Assembly (NCBI GenBank): GCA_019694395.1
Contig: JAIBCC010000027.1
Span: 32,398 to 96,397, forward strand
DNA from: Pyrinomonadaceae bacterium
GTDB taxonomy: Bacteria; Acidobacteriota; Blastocatellia; Pyrinomonadales; Pyrinomonadaceae
Reading direction: 5' to 3'
DNA: 64,000 nt
The position numbers and the translations under genes were made by a program. A model generated the notes under the pieces. It was not told where the DNA came from and did not search any database. It worked only from the letters and a program-made list of their open reading frames with translations. This document shows, piece by piece, positions 36,220-45,311 of the stretch; the first letter of the stretch is position 1; each line of letters starts with the position of its first letter.

Positions 36220-37875
36220 CTATTCAATTATAAAAACTTTTTCGTTATCAAAACTTCCTTTACGTCGAAGCTGATCGCGTTGGATCTTGCCCGATTTCGT
36301 TTTCGGCAAATCGCTGACGAACTCGATTTCTTTTGGCGTAGCAAGCGGCGAAAGCTGGGCTAAAACGTGATTGGCAATTTCTTTTGCTAATTTTTCTGTC
36401 GCTTCATAGCCTTTTCGCAAAACGATAAATGCTTTAACGTGTTCGGTTGTAACGACATCTGCGACACCAATGGCGGCGGATTCGGCAACTGCCGGATGCG
36501 AAAGTAAAGCATTTTCGACTTCAAAAGGTCCGATGCGTTGTGCTTCACAAGTAATGACATCATCGTTTCGGGCGACAAACCAAAAATAACCGTTTTCGTC
36601 CAATTTTCCACGGTCGCGGGTGATATACCAACCTGCTCGGAAACACGCCCGCGTCGCTTCTGGAAAATTCCAATAACCTTTGAAAAGGGAATTGAGCGTC
36701 GGGCGAATTGCAATATCTCCGACCACACCGCTTGGCACAATTTTCCCTTTTTCGTCAATGATGGCAACCTGAACACCTTCAACCGCTTTGCCCATCGAAC
36801 CGCGCCTGACTGGAACGTTCGGACGATTGGCGATAATTTGCGAACCCGTTTCAGTCTGCCAGTAATTATCATAGATCGGTGCATCAAAAACTCTTTCCGC
36901 CCACGAAATTACTTCCGTATTCAAAGGCTCGCCCGCCGAAAAAATTCTGGTCAGGGCAAAATCACGTTTCTGAGAAATATCACCGATTTCGTTTCTCATC
37001 AGACGCAGTAAAGTCGGCGTTGTATAAAGGCAAGTGACTTGATTTCTTTCCAAAATATCGAGCCATTTATGCGCGTCAAACTCGCCCTCATAAACCAAAA
37101 TCGGCATTCCCAAAAGCCACGGTGCGAAAATCCCGTAATTCAAACCCGTCACCCAACCCGGATCAGCCGTGCACCAGTAAAAATCGCTTTTCTCAAGCTG
37201 CAAAACGCTTTGTGCCGTTTCCGTCAGGCGTTCACGAATCGCGTGCCGATGAACTACGCCTTTTGGTAATCCGGTTGTTCCCGAAGTGTAAATCAAAAAA
37301 CAAGTGTCGTCTTCAGAAACGATGGCACTTTCAAAGCGGTTTGAAGCATTTTTCAGCAATTTATCGAAATTGTGAAACTGAACTCCTGCAACCGTTTTTT
37401 CTCTGTTTTCACCTATTACGAGAATATGTTCTAAAGTCGGTAAACTTCCGCAAAGCGGGCGCACCTTTTCCAAATTTGCCGAATCGGTAATCAAAATTCT
37501 CGCTCCGGCATCTTCCAGACGTTGACGAATTGCTTCACTTCCAAAATCAGGGAAAAGCACCGCGATTGCTGCGCCGAGTTTCAAAACAGCGGGAATTGTC
37601 GCGTAAAGTTCGGGCGTTCGATTCAGCAACGTAAAAATTCTGTCGCCTTTGCCCGAACCAAGATTTTGCAGAAGATTGGCGATTTTGTTGGAAAACTGCT
37701 CAATTTCAAAGAACGAAAAAACTTGTCTGCTGCCCGAAACGCTTTCGTAAACCATCGCCATTTTGGAACGATCCTGAGCGTGTTTACTTAAAGCATGTAA
37801 TGCCAAATTCGCGTTTTCGGAAACTAATTTAAATGGATTTTCTTTGGAGATTGCCAAATTTTCGCGTCCTTTCAT
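36220..37875 (-). CDS. AMP-forming acyl-CoA synthetase, AcsA-like
   Basis: This 551-residue member of the ANL adenylate-forming superfamily has the core motifs FLIYTSGTTGLPKGVVHRHAIRERL, WCTADPGWVTGLNYGIFAPWLLG, DNYWQTETGSQIIANRPN and the C-terminal VSDLPKTKSGKIQRDQLRRKGSF. It is about 100 residues shorter than the two neighbours, like Bacillus AcsA. The most probable substrate is acetate or a short-chain acid. It sits 15 bases upstream of acs, in the same direction, so the two are co-transcribed. Confidence 0.9.
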   Translation of the reverse strand: MKGRENLAISKENPFKLVSENANLALHALSKHAQDRSKMAMVYESVSGSRQVFSFFEIEQFSNKIANLLQNLGSGKGDRIFTLLNRTPELYATIPAVLKLGAAIAVLFPDFGSEAIRQRLEDAGARILITDSANLEKVRPLCGSLPTLEHILVIGENREKTVAGVQFHNFDKLLKNASNRFESAIVSEDDTCFLIYTSGTTGLPKGVVHRHAIRERLTETAQSVLQLEKSDFYWCTADPGWVTGLNYGIFAPWLLGMPILVYEGEFDAHKWLDILERNQVTCLYTTPTLLRLMRNEIGDISQKRDFALTRIFSAGEPLNTEVISWAERVFDAPIYDNYWQTETGSQIIANRPNVPVRRGSMGKAVEGVQVAIIDEKGKIVPSGVVGDIAIRPTLNSLFKGYWNFPEATRACFRAGWYITRDRGKLDENGYFWFVARNDDVITCEAQRIGPFEVENALLSHPAVAESAAIGVADVVTTEHVKAFIVLRKGYEATEKLAKEIANHVLAQLSPLATPKEIEFVSDLPKTKSGKIQRDQLRRKGSFDNEKVFIIE

Positions 37876-37956
37876 AAACAGATAAATATAAAAGCAGTAT
37901 TAGTTTATGACTATAATACCCAAAAATAAAGTAATTCCAGCCTTTTTACTTTTTGC

Positions 37957-39882
37957 TCATTCTTCCAAAGTTGATAAATCTCCTGCGTCAGTTCCCATCT
38001 CTAACGCTTTTAAATATCGCCGCATAATTTTACCCGAACGAGTTTTCGGTAAAGCCTTCATAATTTCAATTTTTGAAGGCGTAGCAATTGGACCAAGCTC
38101 GCGGCGGACGTGTTCGACAAGGCTCGCTTTCAAACTTTCTGTTTCGCTGTGTCCGCTTCGCAGTTGCACAAATCCAACGATTGATTCGCCCTTGATTTCG
38201 TCGGGAATTCCAATCACAGCGGCTTCGGCAACGGACGGATGCGAAACGAGTGCGGATTCAACGTCAGCCGTTCCGATTCGATGTCCGGCAACGTTCATCA
38301 CATCATCGGCGCGACCTAAAACCTGAATATATCCGTCTTCGTCCTTGATGGCGACATCGCCGGAAACGTAACATCCTTCGATCTGCTTCCACATCCTTTC
38401 GTAACGGGCATTGTCGCCCCAAACAGTTCGCATCATCATCGGAAAAGGATTTCGCAAAACCAGCCTGCCGCCGACATTTGGTGGGACGCTGGTTCCTTCG
38501 GCATCAACTACATCCGCCACCACTCCGGCAAGAGGAATTCCGGCTTTTCCGGTTCGCATCGGCATCGTGATCGGCGTTCCGATAGTTGGTCCGCCAAGCT
38601 CGGTCTGCCACCAATTATCAACACAATAACCGTGTTTTCCGTCACCGCAGAGATGTGTTTGCGCCCAACGCCACGCTTCAGGATTCAAAGGCTCGCCTGC
38701 ACAGGCAATTACACGAAGTGAAGAAATATCATATTTTTTAGGTAGCTCTTCGCCAAAACGCATAAAAAATCGGATTGCGGTTGGAGCCGTGAACATTTTC
38801 GTCACTCCATATTTTTCGACAATTTCCCAAACGATTCCCTGATGCGGAAAATCAACCGCGCCTTCACGGAAGACGGTCGTCACTCCTTCACAAAGCGGAG
38901 CATAAACGATATAAGAATGTCCGACGATCCAGCCAATGTCCGAAGTGCAAAGGAAAACATCGGATTGATTAACATCGAAAAATGTCCGCAGATGATAGGT
39001 CGTTCCAACCATAAATCCGCCGTGAACGTGAACTACTCCTTTCGGTTTCCCGGTTGTTCCTGAAGTGTATAGAATGAATAATTCGTCTTCCGAATCCATC
39101 ACTTCGGCTTCGCATTTATCGGAAAAATTCATCAAATCGTCGAAATCAATTTCGCGGCTCGAAACGAATTCGATTTTCGGTAAGCGGCGCGAAAAGACGA
39201 CGATCTTTTCGACAAATTCGAGTTCGGCAACGGCTTCGTCAGTAATTGTTTTGAGCGGAACGGCTTTCCCTCGTCTGAATCCGACATCGCCGGTGATGAC
39301 GACTTTCGCCTGTGCATCAACAATTCTGTCGCGCAATGCAGCGTGTCCCAATCCGGCATAAACGACTGAATGAATTGCGCCGATTCTCGCGCAAGCCAAC
39401 ATCGAAATTACGCCTTCAATCGTCAAAGGCATATAAATTACGACTCTATCGCCTTTTTTTACGCCCAAAGATTTTAAGCCGTTGGCAAAACGATTGACAG
39501 AGCGCAAAAGCTGATCGTAAGTAATAATTCGTTCCGTTCCGTCTTCGCCAAGCCAAATAAATGCCGCCACATTTCGCCTGTCAGAATTAACATGACGGTC
39601 AAGCGCATTGAGCGTAATATTAGTCTGTCCGCCGATAAACCATTGATGATAAACACCGTCGAAATTTGAAACTTTGTTCCATTTCTGCTTCCAAACAAAT
39701 TTTTCCGCCTGTCTCTCCCAAAACTCATCAGGATTTGCTTTCCAAAACTCGTATTCAGCCTTGGCATCCTTCAAAAAAGCATTTTCGGCTACGATTTTCG
39801 GCGCAGGATAATCGGTCTGTTCGGTCGAAAGTTTTTCGATAGTTTCGTCGAATTTATCGGTTATGGCAGTCATATTACTCAC
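37957..39882 (-). CDS. Acetyl/propionyl-CoA synthetase-like protein
   Basis: This 641-residue ANL enzyme of the Acs type has KWNKVSNFDGVYHQWFIGGQTNITLNALDRH, YTSGTTGKPKGVVHVHGGFMVGTTYHL, DIGWIVGHSYIVYAPL, DNWWQTELGGPTIGTPITMP and ALPKTRSGKIMRRYLKALEMG. The substrate pocket loop (TELGGP, then MPMRTGKAGI) differs from acs, so propionate or another short-chain acid is plausible. It is the first gene of the three-synthetase series and follows the transporter gene. The conserved Lys in SGKIMRR again suggests regulation by acylation. Confidence 0.9.
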   Translation of the reverse strand: MSNMTAITDKFDETIEKLSTEQTDYPAPKIVAENAFLKDAKAEYEFWKANPDEFWERQAEKFVWKQKWNKVSNFDGVYHQWFIGGQTNITLNALDRHVNSDRRNVAAFIWLGEDGTERIITYDQLLRSVNRFANGLKSLGVKKGDRVVIYMPLTIEGVISMLACARIGAIHSVVYAGLGHAALRDRIVDAQAKVVITGDVGFRRGKAVPLKTITDEAVAELEFVEKIVVFSRRLPKIEFVSSREIDFDDLMNFSDKCEAEVMDSEDELFILYTSGTTGKPKGVVHVHGGFMVGTTYHLRTFFDVNQSDVFLCTSDIGWIVGHSYIVYAPLCEGVTTVFREGAVDFPHQGIVWEIVEKYGVTKMFTAPTAIRFFMRFGEELPKKYDISSLRVIACAGEPLNPEAWRWAQTHLCGDGKHGYCVDNWWQTELGGPTIGTPITMPMRTGKAGIPLAGVVADVVDAEGTSVPPNVGGRLVLRNPFPMMMRTVWGDNARYERMWKQIEGCYVSGDVAIKDEDGYIQVLGRADDVMNVAGHRIGTADVESALVSHPSVAEAAVIGIPDEIKGESIVGFVQLRSGHSETESLKASLVEHVRRELGPIATPSKIEIMKALPKTRSGKIMRRYLKALEMGTDAGDLSTLEE

Positions 39883-39924
39883 TTAAAAACCGTTAAAAAA
39901 CGATTCGGAAAATAAATTGATAAG

Positions 39925-39964
39925 TTGGGAATACGAATAAGAATTCCGCAATCCGCATTCCCAA
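39925..39964 (-). other. Hairpin between transporter and synthetase genes
   Basis: TTGGGAATACG pairs with CGCATTCCCAA (one G-T wobble) around an 18-base loop. It follows the transporter stop and precedes the first synthetase. It lacks a T-run, so it could stabilise a processed 3' end rather than terminate. It overlaps a family C repeat. Confidence 0.45.
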
Positions 39965-39974
39965 ATCCGCAATT
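39942..39974 (+). repeat. Short repeat, family C (atccgcaatccgca type)
   Basis: aattccgcaatccgcattcc followed by caaatccgcaatt is a set of imperfect copies of a tccgca unit. Repeats of this kind, which translate as strings of NPQS/IRNPQ, occur dispersed in related genomes. Only one copy was seen in the window. Confidence 0.5.
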
Positions 39975-39975
39975 G

Positions 39976-41544
39976 TCACGGGATCATATCGTCGGCTTCT
40001 TCGCCGGCTTCGATAGTTGCTTCAAGCTCATCTTCTTCAACCTTGACTTCTTCCCAAATCCGATGACCGTGTGTTTCTTTCAGGAGCAGCGACCCGACTA
40101 CAAAAGTAATTCCGGCAACCACCATCGGATAATAGAGTCCCGCATAAATATTGCCGGTTTCTGCTACGACTGTCAGACCAATCAAGGGCAGAAGTCCGCC
40201 GAAAACACCGTTTCCGATGTGATACGGTAGAGACAATGCCGTATAACGTATCTTAGCGGGGAAAGCTTCAACCAGATAAGCCGCAATCGGACCGTAAACC
40301 ATCGTTACCCAAATTACTTGAACAAAAATAAGCAAAATCAGCGTCCAGGCGGTAGAATTTCCGATAAAATCGCCAAAAGTAGTATAAGGCAAAGCAACAG
40401 CAGCAGGCTGCAAATTACCCGATGAATCTGCCGATTGGGCAGTTAATTTAATTTCACCCGTTGCCGGATTTTTTTGCGAAGAAGCCGTCACGACATTTGA
40501 ACCGGCAGTTGACTGCATCGCTTTATAAATCGGCATCCAGGTGACAACCGCTAAAATCAAACCCGCCATAATGATCCATTTCCGCCCGATTCGATCAGAA
40601 AGCCAACCGAAGAAAACGAAAAACGGCATTCCCAGAAGCAAAGCGATGGCGATAATATAATTTGCTGAAGTTTTGTTGACGTTCAAAATCGTTTGCAGGA
40701 AAAAGAGTGCGTAAAATTGTCCGGTATACCAAACTACGCCTTGTCCGGCGGTTGCGCCAAAAAGTGAAATCAAAACACGTTTCAAATTATCCCAATGCGT
40801 AAATGCTTCAACCAAAGGGTTTGCCGAGGTCATTCCGGTTGATTTAACGTGTTGAAAGATCGGCGATTCTTTCATTCTAAGGCGAATGTAAAGCGAAATG
40901 CCGACGAGGAAAATCGAGATCAAAAACGGAATTCGCCAACCCGCCAGACCTTCAACCTTTCCGGCAAATTGGTCTGCGCTCATCATATTTTGCACAATCA
41001 AAATGACTGCCAGCGAAACAAATAATCCTAAAGTTGCAGTGATTTGAATAAACGAAGTGTAAAAACCGCGTTTATTATCGGGAACGTGTTCTGCCACGTA
41101 AACCGCCGCGCCGCCGTATTCTCCGCCGAGAGCCAGCCCTTGGAAAACACGAATCAGCAATAAAATAATCGGTGCCGCCATTCCGATTTGCGAATAGGTC
41201 GGCAGAAAACCGATCAAAGCCGTCGCGCCGCCCATAATCAAAAGCGTGACCAAAAAGGCATATTTTCTGCCGACCAGATCGCCGATACGTCCGAAAAACA
41301 AAGCTCCGAACGGACGGACAATAAAGCCGACCGCAAATGTTGCCAAATATGCGATATAAGCAAAAGTATCATTTCCCGGCGGATAAAAAAGCGGTGAAAT
41401 TGTCGCTGCCAGCGAACCGAAAATATAAAAGTCATACCATTCGATCATCGTGCCGACAGCCGATGCGCCGATGACCTGCCAGATCTGACCTTGTGAAATT
41501 TCTTCGTTGTAAAATGCTCCTAAATCCTTTGCCGTTGTAGCCAT
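39976..41544 (-). CDS. MFS transporter, metabolite:H+ symporter (MHS) family
   Basis: This 522-residue, 12-segment transporter of the MHS family has the N-terminal MIEWYDFYIFGSLAATISPLFYP, the loop motif RIGDLVGRKYAFLVTLLIMGGATALIGFLPTYSQIG, GLALGGEYGGAAVYVAEHVPDNKRGFYTS, and GWLSDRIGRKWIIMAGL. Relatives take up carboxylates such as propionate, proline/betaine or dicarboxylates. ATG 41544 is preferred over 41577 because GAGGAG lies upstream of it and the protein starts MATTAKDLGAFYNEEIS. A short disordered segment between helices (TASSQKNPATGEIKLTAQSADSSGNLQP) is unusual. The neighbouring synthetase genes suggest carboxylate uptake. Confidence 0.9.
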   Translation of the reverse strand: MATTAKDLGAFYNEEISQGQIWQVIGASAVGTMIEWYDFYIFGSLAATISPLFYPPGNDTFAYIAYLATFAVGFIVRPFGALFFGRIGDLVGRKYAFLVTLLIMGGATALIGFLPTYSQIGMAAPIILLLIRVFQGLALGGEYGGAAVYVAEHVPDNKRGFYTSFIQITATLGLFVSLAVILIVQNMMSADQFAGKVEGLAGWRIPFLISIFLVGISLYIRLRMKESPIFQHVKSTGMTSANPLVEAFTHWDNLKRVLISLFGATAGQGVVWYTGQFYALFFLQTILNVNKTSANYIIAIALLLGMPFFVFFGWLSDRIGRKWIIMAGLILAVVTWMPIYKAMQSTAGSNVVTASSQKNPATGEIKLTAQSADSSGNLQPAAVALPYTTFGDFIGNSTAWTLILLIFVQVIWVTMVYGPIAAYLVEAFPAKIRYTALSLPYHIGNGVFGGLLPLIGLTVVAETGNIYAGLYYPMVVAGITFVVGSLLLKETHGHRIWEEVKVEEDELEATIEAGEEADDMIP

Positions 41545-41588
41545 TATTTGATTTTCTCCTCGAATTTTTCTACTCAAAAAGCTTGTTG

Positions 41589-41610
41589 AGAGGCGGATAC
41601 GACCGCCCCT
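41589..41610 (-). terminator. Hairpin between porin and transporter genes (attenuator-like)
   Basis: On the minus strand AGGGGCGG pairs with CCGCCTCT (one G-T wobble) around a 6-base loop, after the porin stop and before the transporter ribosome site. No T-run follows directly; it may lower downstream expression or protect the porin message. Confidence 0.5.
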
Positions 41611-41630
41611 GCTTGTGTTGTTACTTAAAT

Positions 41631-43484
41631 TTAGAAAGTAAAGATCGTTGCGAACTCTGAACGAATATTTTGCGTTTGACGCGATGTAATTCCTCTGAAA
41701 AGCGGCAAAACTCCCGAATTATTAGCCGCCCGAGTGCGGAAGTATGAAAGCTCGTAAGCAAATGTCAAAAACGAATTTACTTTGTAATTTAAGCTGCTCA
41801 TCAAAACGTCGCTCTTACCGCGTCCGCCGAATCTACGTGCATCGCGGGCGTATGCTTCATCAAAACCATAGTGCAAATAAGCTGTCCAACCTGCATTGCG
41901 ACCTTTCGGATCGGCATTAAACCAACGCGACAAAGGTAATCCTAAGTTGATAAAACCGCCTCTTCCGCGAACCGGTCTTTGAGCTGCGACAATCGGAGTT
42001 GCGCCGTTGAATCCGAAAATTACCGATGAAGAACCGTCAAGCGATGTGCCTGTCGCAGTTCCTGTCAAACCAGCCGTATCATTGAATGTTGAAAATAATT
42101 GACCGCCGAAATATGCCCGTAAATCGGCTCCCTGATAATATTTTCCGATAAGTGTAAACCATCTGGTCGGTAATTGGAACTCTCCCGTGTAGCCGTAACG
42201 TTCAGATTCGGTTTCTGCACCATTTGGGAAAGCGGCAAGAAAAGCGGCTGGAACATTTGCACGCGGAACGATAGCTTTGCGCTTTCCGTAAATCCAACTG
42301 GTAATCAACTGTGCAGGAGCAACTCCGGCGGCTTTATCAGCCTGAAATTGCAGAACAAAACGTCCTTCCAGCTCAGGTTGATTTGAATCGGGACCTTGAC
42401 GTTCGCCAAATCCTAATTGATTAGCGGCATCGCTCGGCGTATTTCCGAAAATCGGCAGAACGAGCGCGAATTCCGGCATAAATTTGACGTTTCTCTTGGT
42501 GCCGAAATTATACGAAAAGCCTGTCCGAACCTGCGGAGCGCGTTCGTAAATATTGCCGTAAGCCAAATGAAATCCGGTAGTTTCAACGATATTCGGCATC
42601 GTCGAAGAACCAAACGGTGTCCAATCCTGACCGAACAAAACGTGCGCGGTCGTTTTTTCATTAATAGCACGGTCAATTCTCACCCAAGCCAGTCGAATCG
42701 AAGGCTGACTCGAACGGATCGAAGAAATATTGCGGTTGGTGGCGCGGGTAAAATCTCCTTCAAAATCCATTTCAAATCTGCCGGTAATGCTCGTTTTTGG
42801 CGCAGGATCAAGCCATTCAAAATTTGCTCCGATGCGGAAGGCGCGGGCTTTCAAGTGAAAAGTCGGCGCACCGTTCGGACCTGAATCGCTCAAAAAACCG
42901 GGAAGCGGAAAATCGTTGCCCGAAGGATTTGAAGAATCCCAAACCACACTTGTTTTGAAAAAACCGTAAAGCTTCATTTTCGCGCCGCTGCCGAGCTTGA
43001 TGTCGGGAATCAACCCGTCACGTTTTGCACCTTCAAAGGTTAAAACCCGAAGCGGAGTAATGGCGGGGATAACTGCGGCGGCGGTTTGCGCCGGAGTGGA
43101 TTTTGAGGTAGTAGAAGTGCTTGGGACACTTACCGCTGCTGTTTGAACCTGACTCGGCGTTGGGTTTGCCGGAACTACAACCTTAACGGCTTCGAACTCT
43201 GCCATCGAAATTAAACCTTTGCCATATAATAACTTAGCTAACTTATCACGTTGTTCCGTCGGCGTTCCCTGTGAAACCAGATTTGCTTCGGTCGTGGAAA
43301 TTAAACCTTTTGTCGCTAAAAGTTTAATCAATGGATCACTGGTCGAAACTTCCTCAGTTTTTTTCGTCTCCGTTTTTTTATCCTTGTCGTCGCCGCTCGG
43401 AGCAATTACCTGTGCAACCGTCTGCCCCATTAAGTTTGAAACTACTAAAATTGTAAAAAGAAAGAAATATAAACAAATTCTCAC
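41631..43484 (-). CDS. Outer-membrane porin
   Basis: This 617-residue protein has a signal peptide (residues 1-25, ending MGQTVAQV). A region to about residue 160 follows, holding two copies of an 'xKLLxxKGLIS' motif (DPLIKLLATKGLISTTE and DKLAKLLYGKGLISMAE) and a Pro/Ser/Thr-rich linker. The rest is a beta-barrel with many aromatic-ended strands (FGQDWTPFGSST, SYFRTRAANNSG) and ends ...FATIFTF; a terminal Phe is usual for barrel insertion. The barrel resembles DcaP-type porins. It is transcribed from a sigma-54-type promoter and lies next to the MHS transporter, so it likely lets carboxylates through the outer membrane. Confidence 0.8.
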   Translation of the reverse strand: MRICLYFFLFTILVVSNLMGQTVAQVIAPSGDDKDKKTETKKTEEVSTSDPLIKLLATKGLISTTEANLVSQGTPTEQRDKLAKLLYGKGLISMAEFEAVKVVVPANPTPSQVQTAAVSVPSTSTTSKSTPAQTAAAVIPAITPLRVLTFEGAKRDGLIPDIKLGSGAKMKLYGFFKTSVVWDSSNPSGNDFPLPGFLSDSGPNGAPTFHLKARAFRIGANFEWLDPAPKTSITGRFEMDFEGDFTRATNRNISSIRSSQPSIRLAWVRIDRAINEKTTAHVLFGQDWTPFGSSTMPNIVETTGFHLAYGNIYERAPQVRTGFSYNFGTKRNVKFMPEFALVLPIFGNTPSDAANQLGFGERQGPDSNQPELEGRFVLQFQADKAAGVAPAQLITSWIYGKRKAIVPRANVPAAFLAAFPNGAETESERYGYTGEFQLPTRWFTLIGKYYQGADLRAYFGGQLFSTFNDTAGLTGTATGTSLDGSSSVIFGFNGATPIVAAQRPVRGRGGFINLGLPLSRWFNADPKGRNAGWTAYLHYGFDEAYARDARRFGGRGKSDVLMSSLNYKVNSFLTFAYELSYFRTRAANNSGVLPLFRGITSRQTQNIRSEFATIFTF

Positions 43485-43561
43485 TTTGATTTCTCCTCGA
43501 AATTTTTTAAATTAGACAACCGCTTGTTATTAAATGGCTTCTGGAAAGTCATCTGATTTAT

Positions 43562-43578
43562 TACAAAATCTGTGCCAA
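43562..43578 (-). promoter_or_regulatory. Sigma-54 promoter upstream of the porin gene
   Basis: On the minus strand the sequence reads TTGGCACAGATTTTGTA. It matches TGGCACG-N4-TTGCW with GG and G(T) at the -24/-12 spacing; the -12 element is GT instead of GC. The start site would be near 43550, about 65 bases before the porin ATG. Two NtrC-type activators lie close by. Confidence 0.65.
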
Positions 43579-43672
43579 AAAGAACGTGAAACTTTTCTCA
43601 AGTAATGAAAGATTTATAAAATGAATGAGTTAAATGAAAAATTTTAATGAAAACTTGGACGCAGAAACAGTA

Positions 43673-43708
43673 GGAATATTTTGTAAGGTGGGAATATTTT
43701 GTAAGGTG
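43673..43708 (+). repeat. Tandem 18-bp direct repeat
   Basis: ggaatattttgtaaggtg occurs twice in perfect tandem, directly before the palindrome at the end of the response-regulator gene. It lies about 95 bases upstream of the sigma-54 promoter, so it could be an activator-binding or regulatory site. Confidence 0.7.
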
Positions 43709-43710
43709 GG

Positions 43711-43731
43711 GTTGGGAAAATTTTTCCCAAC
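43711..43731. terminator. Palindrome at the end of a sigma-54 regulator gene
   Basis: GTTGGGAAAA and its complement TTTTCCCAAC meet in a perfect hairpin, adjoining the stop codon at 43732. No T-run follows on the minus strand, so terminator activity is likely but not assured. Confidence 0.5.
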
Positions 43732-45102
43732 TTAGTCTTTCTCGTCAAAACCATATTGACGCAGTTTATTGAAAAGTGTCCGGCGGTCAATTCCTAATAA
43801 TTTTGCCGTTTGAACGCGGTTATGTTGTGTAGATTCAAAGACTTGTAAGATATGCTGTTTTTCCAGATCGGCAAGTTTCAGAATTTCCCCATTTGAAATA
43901 GATATTTTGGAAACTTGATTTTGGAACGGTAAATCCTCAACTTCAATTAAATCTCCGCCGAGTGCGGTAATATACGAAACAACATTTTCAAGCTCGCGGA
44001 CGTTGCCTTTCCAATCGTGATTCATCAGCATTTTCATTGCTTCGGGCGAGATTTTAAAATAATTATTTAGTTCCTGCGAACGCTTTGCCAAAAGATGCGC
44101 GACAATTTCGGGTAAATCCTCGCGGCGTTCACGAAGCGGCGGAATTTCAACCGGCAGAACATTTAAGCGGTAAAAAAGGTCGCGTCTAAATTGATCTTTT
44201 TCGATCATCTCCTGCAAATTTTGATTAGTTGCGGCAACTACCCTCGCTCTAAATTCAATATCGTTTCTACCGCCGACCCGACGAAAAGCTTTTTCCTGCA
44301 AGACGCGCAAAAGTTTGGCTTGAACGGTTAAACTCAAACTTTCAACTTCATCCAAAAACAAAGTCCCGGCTTCGACAGTTTCAAAAAATCCGGCACGAGA
44401 TTCGGTTGCTCCGGTAAATGAACCTTTCTCATGTCCAAAAAGCTCAGCTTCGATCAGAGTTTCGGGAATCGAACTGCAATCAATTGCCACGAATTTTTTA
44501 TCTTTTCGATTTCCGGCAAGATGGAGCGCGCGGGCGACAAGCTCTTTTCCCGTTCCCGTTTCGCCTTGGACTAAAACTGTATCTTCAAGTGGCGCAATAC
44601 GTTCTATAATTTGTTTGAGCCGTTTAATTTTCGGACTATTTCCGATGATATTTTTTGTGGCGAATTTTTCTTCAACCTGTGCTTCGAGGTCAGCGACACG
44701 CTTTTCCAAAACCTTTTCTTTCAAAGCCCGGCTGATGCGGAAAAGAACATCTTCCATCTGAAAAGGCTTGGAAATATAATCGGTCGCGCCGTCTTTGATC
44801 GCCCCGACAGCCGCCTCAATCGAGCCAAACGCCGTCATCAAAATCACAATCGCATTTTCATCAATTTTGAGGATTTCCGCCAACAACTCCGTGCCTTCCA
44901 TGGTCGGCATTTTTATATCGGTCAGAATTAAGTCAAAACGGTTTTGCTGATATTTTTTGAGAGCTTCGCTGCCGTTGGAAGCGGTTTCGACTTCGTAACC
45001 CTCGGCAAGCAAAAATTTACGCAAAACATCCCGCATTTGCTCCTTGTCATCAACGACCAAAACTTTTGCCCTAACTTGCAGTTTGGAATTTTGCACAGAC
45101 AT
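43732..45102 (-). CDS. NtrC-family sigma-54-dependent response regulator
   Basis: This 456-residue activator has a receiver with VLVVDDKEQMRDVL and D62 in LILTDIKMP. The AAA+ domain has QGETGTGKE (a T in place of S at position 4), the GSFTGATE loop and FLDEVESLSL. The C-terminal Fis-like helix-turn-helix is HNRVQTAKLLGIDRRTLFNKLRQYG. The frame stop adjoins a palindrome. The gene is divergent from a cytoplasmic PAS/GAF histidine kinase (45312), its probable partner. It is the nearest activator to the sigma-54 promoter of the porin gene. Confidence 0.95.
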   Translation of the reverse strand: MSVQNSKLQVRAKVLVVDDKEQMRDVLRKFLLAEGYEVETASNGSEALKKYQQNRFDLILTDIKMPTMEGTELLAEILKIDENAIVILMTAFGSIEAAVGAIKDGATDYISKPFQMEDVLFRISRALKEKVLEKRVADLEAQVEEKFATKNIIGNSPKIKRLKQIIERIAPLEDTVLVQGETGTGKELVARALHLAGNRKDKKFVAIDCSSIPETLIEAELFGHEKGSFTGATESRAGFFETVEAGTLFLDEVESLSLTVQAKLLRVLQEKAFRRVGGRNDIEFRARVVAATNQNLQEMIEKDQFRRDLFYRLNVLPVEIPPLRERREDLPEIVAHLLAKRSQELNNYFKISPEAMKMLMNHDWKGNVRELENVVSYITALGGDLIEVEDLPFQNQVSKISISNGEILKLADLEKQHILQVFESTQHNRVQTAKLLGIDRRTLFNKLRQYGFDEKD

Positions 45103-45311
45103 ATTTACAATGATGCCTCAAAGGTCTGAATTTTTTCAAAAGAGAAATTCACAGTGATACAGGTGATAAAAGGGATAAATAAAATAAATCTATAAATTAA
45201 GAGCGATTTAATAAAGAGATATTTTTTTACCAAGTTTTTTTACTCTTAAAAATCCCTAAATATCCCCTATATCCTTGTGAATAAAAACGATTATTTCCGA
45301 TAAAACAATTT

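Noticed and set aside
39925..40230. Plus-strand ORF opposite the MHS transporter
   Set aside because: Its N-terminus (IRIPQSAFPNPQL) is only the translation of a family C DNA repeat, and the rest is antisense to a well-supported gene.
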